Source: an uncultured Clostridia bacterium (lineage in GTDB: Bacteria; Bacillota; Clostridia; Oscillospirales; Acutalibacteraceae). Taken from it: a stretch of DNA of 35,853 nucleotides. Positions 1 to 5,897 of the stretch are shown piece by piece. Made by a program: the position numbers and the translations under genes. The notes under the pieces are model-generated. The model was not told the DNA's origin and ran no database searches. It worked only from the letters and a program-made list of their open reading frames with translations. The number at the start of each line of letters is the position of its first letter. Positions within the stretch are counted from its first letter, which is position 1. The DNA lies in assembly GCA_947589485.1 (NCBI GenBank), contig CANQBK010000016.1:1-35853 (forward strand). Reading direction: 5' to 3'.

Positions 1-54
1 CAGTACGAGCGAACGGAGTGAGCGACAGCGCGAATTGAGAGCGCAGGCACTGCG
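1..54 (-). repeat. partial copy of dispersed composite repeat (CAGTACGAG module)
   Basis: The window opens with a CAGTACGAGCGAACGGAGTG-type module rich in short inverted CGAAC/GTTCG-like words. The same module recurs at 255-310 and, in reverse complement, at about 17119-17175. This copy has no hairpin block in the visible part on its left, so it may be truncated by the window edge. The orientation is given relative to the copy at 17116. Confidence 0.6.
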
Positions 55-65
55 CGTTTTTCGGT

Positions 66-90
66 GGGGAACCCACGTAAGGGGTTCCCC
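66..90. other. perfect 9-bp inverted repeat (hairpin)
   Basis: GGGGAACCC and GGGTTCCCC are separated by 7 bases. The hairpin lies between the partial repeat at 1-54 and the complete repeat at 123-310. No T-run follows on either side, so it is not an obvious intrinsic terminator; it may be another module of the same repeat family. Confidence 0.5.
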
Positions 91-122
91 GTAAACAATA
101 AGTTTTTGCCTTTGTTAATGAT

Positions 123-310
123 AGTTAAGGGCTTTGCCCTTAAAAACCCACCAAAGGCTCCGCCTTTGGAATCCGCAAGCCTTTAAAAAGGCTTGACCGA
201 AACTTTTAACTATGGGAACATTAGCTAATGCCGCGCGAATGTAGTTTTGGCTTACAGTACGAGTGAGCGGAGCGAACGACAGCGCGAGTCGACAGTGCGG
301 GCACCGCACC
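123..310 (-). repeat. dispersed composite repeat, copy 1 (three hairpins plus CAGTACGAG module)
   Basis: Read on the - strand, this is a CAGTACGAG-type module (255-310), a linker of about 38 bp, and then three consecutive hairpins: 177-194 (AAGCCTTT/AAAGGCTT), 151-169 (CCAAAGGC/GCCTTTGG) and 125-143 (TTAAGGGC/GCCCTTAA). The same order and spacing occur at 17116-17304. By hand alignment the hairpin blocks of the two copies differ at about 6 of 92 positions, all in loops or linkers. The 64-aa track ORF at 115-309 lies wholly inside this repeat and is not considered a gene. Confidence 0.75.
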
Positions 311-402
311 TTGAGCGAAACTTTTAATTTTGTAACATAAACTTATAATGTCTTTGGAAGATAAAAATATTTGAACAAGTTAATATAAATTAATTGAAAC
401 AG

Positions 403-453
403 GAAACCGAATATGATACAATATCTATGTATATAATATCGGTTTCTTTTTTT
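403..453 (+). terminator. terminator-like hairpin upstream of pyrK
   Basis: GAAACCGA (403-410) pairs with TCGGTTTC (439-446) around an AT-rich loop that can add pairs (ATAT/ATAT), and a T7 run follows at once. It could end an upstream transcript, or act as an attenuator in the pyr leader, because a TATAAT hexamer lies upstream at 344-349 (without a convincing -35 box). I see no consensus PyrR-binding loop, so attenuation is only a possibility. The rest of the gap to pyrK is AT-rich with nothing else recognisable. Confidence 0.65.
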
Positions 454-544
454 ATTGAAAATAATCTTTTATAAACAATGAATAAAATAATTTTACAATA
501 TGCCTTGAACAGTATATGTGAATATTCGGAAAGGAATGGTTTTA

Positions 545-1300
545 TTGAAATATGACGCTCAGGACTGTGTTGTTACCGAAAAAAAACAACTTACATCAAC
601 AATATATGACTTTAAACTTAAAAATAGTGAACTTGCCAAAATAACAAAGCCCGGACAATTCGTTCAGGTTTTTGTACCCGGTAAAACTCTTCGCCGCCCT
701 ATTTCGGTTTGTGATGTTATTGACGATACAATTCGTATTGTCTTTGAAGTTAGGGGAGAGGGTACCGCAATTATGTCACAAACCAAAGTCGGCGATACCG
801 TAAATATTATTGCCCCGCTCGGAAAAGGTTTTGACATTGACCCGTCAAAAAGAACTGTTCTTATCGGAGGAGGAATAGGTGTCCCGCCTATGCTGTATGC
901 GGCAAAAAAATCGGGAAAAAATACCGTTGCCATAAACGGATTCAGGAATAAGGACGCTGTTATATTATCCGACGATTTTAAAAGCTGTGTTTCAAAATTG
1001 ACGATTACAACAGATGACGGCAGTTACGGTATTCACGGATTTGTTACTATGCCGCTTGAAGAAGAAATTAAAAACGCCGAGCTTGTATGCGCCTGCGGAC
1101 CGCTGCCAATGTTGAAAAATATTGCGGAAATTGCAAAAAAGAATAATGTCCCTTGTCAAATTTCCCTTGAACAGCGTATGGCGTGCGGTATCGGAGCGTG
1201 CTTGGGCTGCGCCGTTGAAATAAATCGTAACGGCAAAAATACTTTTAAACACGTCTGTAAAGACGGACCGGTATTCAATGCTGAGGAGGTTGTTTGGTAA
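545..1300 (+). CDS. pyrK: dihydroorotate dehydrogenase B, electron-transfer subunit PyrK
   Basis: PyrK is the FAD and [2Fe-2S] subunit that passes electrons from PyrD to NAD+ in class 1B dihydroorotate dehydrogenase, in the cytoplasm. The flavin-binding motif RPIS is near residue 51, the nucleotide-binding loop GGGIGVPPM near residue 110, and the iron-sulfur cysteines are in CGIGACLGC plus a later HVCKDGPVF, giving the family pattern C-x4-C-x2-C-xn-C. The length of about 251 residues is normal. I place the start at TTG 545 because AAAGGA lies 9 nt before it; the track's GTG 518 and the ATG at 536 have no ribosome site at a sensible distance. The gene overlaps pyrD by one base (TAATG), so the two are translationally coupled. 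Confidence 0.93.
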   Translation: MKYDAQDCVVTEKKQLTSTIYDFKLKNSELAKITKPGQFVQVFVPGKTLRRPISVCDVIDDTIRIVFEVRGEGTAIMSQTKVGDTVNIIAPLGKGFDIDPSKRTVLIGGGIGVPPMLYAAKKSGKNTVAINGFRNKDAVILSDDFKSCVSKLTITTDDGSYGIHGFVTMPLEEEIKNAELVCACGPLPMLKNIAEIAKKNNVPCQISLEQRMACGIGACLGCAVEINRNGKNTFKHVCKDGPVFNAEEVVW

Positions 1301-2211
1301 TGGCAGATTTGGGAGTGAATATTGCAGGCGTACATTTTAACAATCCGATTATTGCAGCTTCGGGAACAATAGGTTTCGGACACGAATACGGAGAATTTTA
1401 TCCTTTGTCTGTTTTTGGAGGTATTTCCTGTAAAGGTACTACTCTTAAAGAACGTCCCGGAAACCCTCCGCCAAGGATTGCGGAAACTCCTATGGGTATG
1501 CTTAATGCTGTCGGACTTCAGAACCCCGGCGTTGAACACTTTATTGAAAAGGAATTGCCATGGCTTACCCAACAAAATACCGTAATTATTGCAAACGCTG
1601 CGGGAAGTACGGAAAGTGATTACTGTAAAATGGCTGAAATTCTTTCGGATACCGATGTCGATATGATAGAACTTAATATATCGTGTCCTAACGTAAAAGA
1701 GGGCGGAGTGCAATTCGGCACTTCCGTTCGGTCTGTTGCATCTGTTACAAAGGCGGTCAGAAAATATTGCAAAAAGCCGCTTATAATTAAGCTATCTCCC
1801 AATGTTTCCGATATTGCGTCAATCGCAAAATCTGCCGAGGCGGAGGGTGCCGATGCGGTTTCGCTTATCAATACGCTTACCGGTATGCGGATTGATATAA
1901 ATACAAGAAAACCGATTATAAAAAATATTACCGGCGGTATGTCGGGACCTGCGGTGTTCCCCGTTGCGGTAAGAATGGTATGGCAGGTTAAAAATGCGGT
2001 TTCCATTCCCGTTATAGGTATGGGCGGTATTGCAAAATGGCAGGACGCAGTTGAAATGATGATGGCGGGAGCAGACGCAATACAGATAGGTACGGCACTT
2101 TTTGGGGATCCTTACTGTCCGATAAAAATAGCCGACGGACTTAACAATTATCTTGACAGCCATAATATGAAATCCGTAACCGAGCTTACGCATACGGTTG
2201 TGACGGACTGA
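1300..2211 (+). CDS. pyrD: dihydroorotate dehydrogenase B, catalytic subunit PyrD
   Basis: PyrD oxidises dihydroorotate to orotate, the fourth step of pyrimidine synthesis, using FMN in a TIM barrel; its partner PyrK is encoded immediately upstream. Family motifs visible include the N-terminal NNPIIAASGTIGFG segment, ELNISCPNVKEGG, KLSPNV near the substrate site, and the C-terminal phosphate-binding GMGGI...GADAIQIGTALF. The length of 303 aa fits class 1B. The start is ATG 1300, 9 nt after a GAGGAGGT ribosome site that lies inside the end of pyrK; the track's TTG at 1294 is too close to that site. No other pyr gene is in the window. Confidence 0.95.
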   Translation: MADLGVNIAGVHFNNPIIAASGTIGFGHEYGEFYPLSVFGGISCKGTTLKERPGNPPPRIAETPMGMLNAVGLQNPGVEHFIEKELPWLTQQNTVIIANAAGSTESDYCKMAEILSDTDVDMIELNISCPNVKEGGVQFGTSVRSVASVTKAVRKYCKKPLIIKLSPNVSDIASIAKSAEAEGADAVSLINTLTGMRIDINTRKPIIKNITGGMSGPAVFPVAVRMVWQVKNAVSIPVIGMGGIAKWQDAVEMMMAGADAIQIGTALFGDPYCPIKIADGLNNYLDSHNMKSVTELTHTVVTD

Positions 2212-2230
2212 GCTGAAAGGCGGTAAAGTT

Positions 2231-2959
2231 GTGATTGAAACAGATTCTATCAAAATTATATATTCAAAAGAAAATGATGAATTTAAAGTAGTAAAAGGAA
2301 CTGTTAATTTGGGCTATACGGGAGTATATAATACGTGTAATATTCAACTCGGTTCACCGAATATTTCCTTGAAAAAAATATTTGAACCCGATAAAGAAGA
2401 TGATTATTATACGAAAACCTATTCCCCTTTAAAAGATTATCTTCGTGCCGATATGACAAACGATGAGATTGCAAAGGGACTTTCGGATTTTTACAATTCA
2501 AGAATAAAGGATATAAACAAGCACCAAACAGCACTTAATCAGCTTTTTCTTATATACATTCTTTATGAACACTGCTTTACGAATTTTCCGTTTTGGGAGG
2601 AATGTTCGGATTATGTCATAACGGATAATATGCCTGATTGTGACGAAAGCGATATTGAAGATGAAATATACAGCGATGAAACCGTAAATATTGTCTATAA
2701 GGTTTTTGACGATATTTACAAAAGACCAAACAATGGGAAAGTTGATAATTCCACTCCTGCTGAGGATATTTACAGAAAATATTTTCCTATGTTTAATCTT
2801 AACAAATTCTTATCCGATATAGAGGGGGAATATCTTACATTTAAAGATGCGAATATTTCTTTTCAGTGTTCCGGCAAAGGTCAGGCTTTGGAAATTGCTT
2901 GCGGGGCTTATGCTCAAATAACCGCAGATAATTCTTTTTATGACTGGCACAACCACTAA
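2231..2959 (+). CDS. hypothetical protein, unrecognised, in the pyr-ruvX operon
   Basis: I do not recognise this 242-residue protein. It has no signal peptide or membrane segment and is acidic, with an especially acidic stretch near the middle (DCDESDIEDEIYSDE). The N-terminal ~55 residues look beta-rich, the centre helical, and the C-terminus ends in SFYDWHNH. The start is GTG 2231, preceded by AAAGGCGG. It begins 19 bp after pyrD and the next gene follows 55 bp later on the same strand, so it is probably co-transcribed. Its codon use resembles its neighbours, which argues against recent transfer. It may be lineage-specific; no function is proposed. Confidence 0.75.
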   Translation: MIETDSIKIIYSKENDEFKVVKGTVNLGYTGVYNTCNIQLGSPNISLKKIFEPDKEDDYYTKTYSPLKDYLRADMTNDEIAKGLSDFYNSRIKDINKHQTALNQLFLIYILYEHCFTNFPFWEECSDYVITDNMPDCDESDIEDEIYSDETVNIVYKVFDDIYKRPNNGKVDNSTPAEDIYRKYFPMFNLNKFLSDIEGEYLTFKDANISFQCSGKGQALEIACGAYAQITADNSFYDWHNH

Positions 2960-3014
2960 GATTGAGGTTTTTTAAAAAACAAATAGTATCAAAAGATTGC
3001 GGGAGAGATAATAT

Positions 3015-3626
3015 TTGACAAAAGTAATAATTGTACGCCATTGTCAGGCGGAGGGAAATTTAAAAAGATTTTTTCAGGGTAAAATAGATACTGACATCAC
3101 ACCGCACGGAAAAAAGCAAATAGGACAGGCAGCAGAGCTTCTGAGCAGAGAACCTATTGAAGAGATTTATTGCAGTCCTTTGCTTCGTGCAAGAAAAACA
3201 GCGGAGGGTATAAATATTTACCACGAATTGCCGATACATATTGAAAATTCGCTTATCGAAATAAATGCCGGAGAATGGGAAGGAAAATTCCTGAAGGATT
3301 TGGAAAAAATGTATCCCGAACAATATTACAACTGGTACAATAATCCTTCGGTATTTAAAGCGCCGGGCGGAGAAAGTATGGAGCAGGTATATGAACGTGT
3401 AAAAAAAGCAATTCTTAAAATTGTACTCGAAAATAAAAATAAAACGGTCTGTATAGTATCTCACGGGTGTGCAATAAGGAATATGATGTGCTTTGCACAC
3501 GGGCTTGAAATCAGCGATATAAAAAATATTTCTATCGGAACAAATTTATCGGTCAATGTTGTTTGCTTTGATGACGATTTAAAGCCGACTGTAATTGTTG
3601 ACAATTATACGGACCATCTTCAGTAA
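3015..3626 (+). CDS. histidine phosphatase superfamily protein (phosphoglycerate mutase-like)
   Basis: This is a 203-residue member of the branch-1 histidine phosphatase family, which forms a phospho-histidine intermediate. The catalytic block at the N-terminus reads IVRHCQAEGN, where most members have RHG. The second arginine block (SPLLRARKTAEG), the acid-base segment (INAGEWEGK) and the second histidine (VSHGCAIRNMM) are present. Relatives include cofactor-dependent mutases, alpha-ribazole phosphatase (CobC) and broad phosphatases, and the sequence does not say which substrate is used. The start is TTG 3015 with GGGAGAG upstream. It lies in the pyrK-to-vanZ operon just before ruvX. Confidence 0.88.
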   Translation: MTKVIIVRHCQAEGNLKRFFQGKIDTDITPHGKKQIGQAAELLSREPIEEIYCSPLLRARKTAEGINIYHELPIHIENSLIEINAGEWEGKFLKDLEKMYPEQYYNWYNNPSVFKAPGGESMEQVYERVKKAILKIVLENKNKTVCIVSHGCAIRNMMCFAHGLEISDIKNISIGTNLSVNVVCFDDDLKPTVIVDNYTDHLQ

Positions 3627-3666
3627 GTCTTACAGTTACCAACAAAATTTTAACGGAGATTTTTTT

Positions 3667-4086
3667 ATGATTATTTTGTCTGTTGATTATGGAAAGGTAA
3701 GAACAGGCATAGCGATATGTGATAAACAGGAAATAATTGCTTCGCCGGTAACAGTTATAACCGAAACCCGTCAGGAAGCTCTTGCGGAAAAAATCGCCGA
3801 AATTTCCTCAAAAAAAGGAGCCGAGCTGATTGTAATGGGTCTGCCGAGAAATATGGACGGTACAGAGGGAGAGAGTGCGGAAAATGTTCGTGCATTTGCT
3901 GAAATTCTTAAAGAAAAAACTCGGCTCAATGTTGTATTGAGAGATGAACGCTGTACGACCATTACCGCTCACGAGTACCTTAATATTACCGATACAAAGG
4001 GTAAAAAAAGAAAAGCGGTGGTAGACAGTGTTGCGGCGGTTATAATCCTTGAAGATTATTTGAGCTTTAGGAGGAATAATTTATGA
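3667..4086 (+). CDS. ruvX: RuvX/YqgF family putative Holliday junction resolvase (16S pre-rRNA nuclease)
   Basis: YqgF proteins have an RNase H-like fold; family members are implicated in 5'-end maturation of 16S rRNA or in Holliday junction cleavage. The N-terminal acidic strand LSVDYGKVRTGIA carries the first catalytic Asp, followed by VMGLPRNMDGTEG, then RDERCTT and a C-terminal VDSVAAVIILEDYL. The length of 139 aa is typical. The track opens the frame at 3595, but the ATG at 3667 has AACGGAG at a proper distance and begins exactly at the conserved first strand, so I use 3667. The stop overlaps the start of the VanZ-like gene (ATGA), which indicates coupling. Confidence 0.92.
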   Translation: MIILSVDYGKVRTGIAICDKQEIIASPVTVITETRQEALAEKIAEISSKKGAELIVMGLPRNMDGTEGESAENVRAFAEILKEKTRLNVVLRDERCTTITAHEYLNITDTKGKKRKAVVDSVAAVIILEDYLSFRRNNL

Positions 4087-5006
4087 GTATTCTTCCAAGC
4101 CAAAAATTGACGATTGGTGAGCTTTTTGTATCTATTGCCGCAGGACTTATGATTTTCCTTTTGCCGAATGATGCGGGCAGGCAAATTGAGTCGACCTCTT
4201 TGGCGGAAAGCCTCGTTTTTATTTATTCTGTTATAATTACTTTAGTTCTTATGTTTATAATCAAACGCTATCAGGCGGTCGGAGCGGCGATTTTGTCTAT
4301 GGCTGTTTTTACCGTTACTTCATTTTTTATAGAGATGGTAAGAGGAATATTTACAAAAGGAGCGGATTATTGGCCGACGTTTGACGAATATAGTCTTATT
4401 ACTATGTTCATAATGTGGACGGCTCCGTTTTTTGTGATAGTTACAATAAGACTTTTTACCGGCGGCAGCAAGGATAACAACGAATCCAGAAGGGGCTTTT
4501 CACGCTTTCTTTCAATGAGCATAAAAGCTCTTATGATAATATATATTTTGGTTATAGTGTTTAAAATGCTCATACCGCAAAAGCCGAATATGACGTCCGA
4601 AAGGCAAATGGATTTGATTTTGTTTAGCAGAATATCTGCCTGCCTTATGGGAACCCACGAAAACGGTATTATGTACATTATGTGGCACAGTCTTATTCTT
4701 GCGCCGTTAACGTTCAGCATATCAATACTTAATCCCAAAATTAAAATATGGCATTTGCTGGTGATAGCAGCGGCAACAGGCTTTACCATTGAAATGATAC
4801 AGTATTCACTTAATACATCGACGGCTTGTTTGGACGATTTGATTATGTATATTATCGGTGCGGCTGCGGGTATATGTATAAAAAGGTTTATTGATTTTCT
4901 GCGTCGTTTGTTTACCGCAGGAAGTGACAAATGTATGCTCAGTTTCAGCTATACGCCTTTGCCTCCGAAACAATCAAATACCGTTACGGTTCTGACGGAG
5001 GATTAA
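4083..5006 (+). CDS. VanZ-like family integral membrane protein
   Basis: This is a 307-residue membrane protein. About four hydrophobic helices make up the first 130 residues, a further segment lies near 155, and the C-terminal part (about 195-275) has the VanZ pattern: a conserved E in FTIEMIQ, then an Asp pair in ACLDDLIMYIIGAAAG with the terminal glycine-rich helix. VanZ of Enterococcus gives low-level teicoplanin resistance by an unsettled mechanism; most chromosomal relatives have no assigned role, so this should not be called a resistance gene. It is longer than simple VanZ proteins because of the N-terminal helices. It is the last gene of the operon and is followed by a strong terminator. 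Confidence 0.82.
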   Translation: MSILPSQKLTIGELFVSIAAGLMIFLLPNDAGRQIESTSLAESLVFIYSVIITLVLMFIIKRYQAVGAAILSMAVFTVTSFFIEMVRGIFTKGADYWPTFDEYSLITMFIMWTAPFFVIVTIRLFTGGSKDNNESRRGFSRFLSMSIKALMIIYILVIVFKMLIPQKPNMTSERQMDLILFSRISACLMGTHENGIMYIMWHSLILAPLTFSISILNPKIKIWHLLVIAAATGFTIEMIQYSLNTSTACLDDLIMYIIGAAAGICIKRFIDFLRRLFTAGSDKCMLSFSYTPLPPKQSNTVTVLTED

Positions 5007-5027
5007 ACGAAATTTTTACAGTAATAT

Positions 5028-5072
5028 AAAACAGCCGATAAAGTGTTTTTTGCATTTTATCGGCTGTTTATT
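5028..5072 (+). terminator. intrinsic terminator of the pyrK-vanZ operon
   Basis: AAACAGCCGATAAA (5029-5042) pairs perfectly over 14 bp with TTTATCGGCTGTTT (5056-5069), with a 13-nt loop. The 3' arm ends in TTT and is followed by ATTA, so the U-tract is short but the stem is long. Confidence 0.85.
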
Positions 5073-5158
5073 ATGTATTAAAAATTTGATTTGTGAAATT
5101 TTAAATTTAACACGGTTTTTCATATTTGCTATTCTATTTCTATTAATATAACCTATTT

Positions 5159-5190
5159 ATTGTAAACTTACACAATTGTAAGCTTACAAT
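5159..5190. promoter_or_regulatory. tandem palindromic operator-like site upstream of the fumarate reductase promoter
   Basis: ATTGTAAGCTTACAAT (5175-5190) is a perfect 16-bp palindrome. It directly abuts and overlaps an imperfect relative, ATTGTAAACTTACACAAT (5159-5176). The pair ends 14 bp before the -35 hexamer of the promoter at 5205-5233, a position typical of an activator or of an upstream repressor site. I cannot assign the regulator; the motif does not match the Rex, CopY or PerR consensus as I know them. Confidence 0.6.
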
Positions 5191-5204
5191 TTGATAAAAA
5201 TATA

Positions 5205-5233
5205 TTGAAAAATTTCTTGCTGAATGATATGAT
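5205..5233 (+). promoter_or_regulatory. sigma-A-type promoter of the fumarate reductase operon
   Basis: TTGAAA (5205-5210), an exact 17-bp spacer and TATGAT (5228-5233). The leader to the cytochrome b start codon is about 90 nt and AT-rich, with no recognised riboswitch. Confidence 0.65.
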
Positions 5234-5330
5234 TAAAATAAGGTATTGAAGATAAAATCAAAAATGTGTTCCATATAAAATTTTAGTTTTTGTGTAAATA
5301 CATTATCAAAAATGGGGTGACGGTGAGATT

Positions 5331-5897
5331 ATGGAAAGATTCGGGTCGATTGTTAAAAAAATAAATGCACTGGCAGGATTAGCGGTAATAGCAGCGTTGT
5401 GCTGTCATGGCGGAAGTATGTGTTATTCGATGCTTACGGGGTGGTACGATTTCAATATTGCAAAGACTTTTGCAAATATAATCCTTATAGCAGTTGCAGT
5501 TCATGTTTTTCTAAGTATAACGATATTTTTCTTTTTTCATGACGGTGCGGTTTTAAAGTACAAAAAGGAAAATATTTCAACGCTTCTGCAGCGAATTTCT
5601 GCTGTTGCAATTTTAATACTTCTGCATATACATATAAATACTTATTCATTTATGGCAACGGGAGAAACTTTGGGTGTGGAACAGATTATTATACACTGTA
5701 CGAGCGAGATACTGTATTTTGCATCAATTATGACTCATATTGCAGTGTCAATAGGCAAGGGAGCTGTTACTCTCGGAATGGTTAAATCTTCGGCTTCTTT
5801 AAAAAGAATAAATCTGATTTCTTATATTATATGCGGAATAGCTATGGCGGCGGCAAGTATAAGTATGCTTCTCTTTTTTATTAGGGGGAACGTATGA
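5331..5897 (+). CDS. fumarate reductase/succinate dehydrogenase cytochrome b-like membrane subunit
   Basis: This 188-residue protein has five hydrophobic segments (about 12-35, 46-70, 88-108, 118-140 and 158-183) and precedes the flavoprotein and iron-sulfur genes, so it is the membrane anchor of a type B-like (single anchor, five-helix) complex of the Bacillus/Wolinella kind. Histidines at 26, 58, 70, 99, 101, 122 and 136 are candidates for haem b ligands. QRISAVAILILLHIH matches the R-x-S/T-G...H pattern of SdhC/FrdC, although the usual glycine is Ala. It would exchange electrons with the quinone pool. GGGGTGA and GGTGAG precede ATG 5331. The stop overlaps the next gene (ATGA), so expression is coupled. 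Confidence 0.82.
   Translation: MERFGSIVKKINALAGLAVIAALCCHGGSMCYSMLTGWYDFNIAKTFANIILIAVAVHVFLSITIFFFFHDGAVLKYKKENISTLLQRISAVAILILLHIHINTYSFMATGETLGVEQIIIHCTSEILYFASIMTHIAVSIGKGAVTLGMVKSSASLKRINLISYIICGIAMAAASISMLLFFIRGNV

Noticed and set aside
115-309. 64-aa ORF on the - strand
   Set aside because: It lies entirely within the dispersed hairpin repeat; a similar by-product frame occurs at the copy near 17230-17463.
4083-5006. Calling the VanZ-like gene a glycopeptide-resistance determinant
   Set aside because: There are no vanH/A/X or two-component genes nearby, and chromosomal VanZ-family proteins are common in Clostridia without a resistance role.
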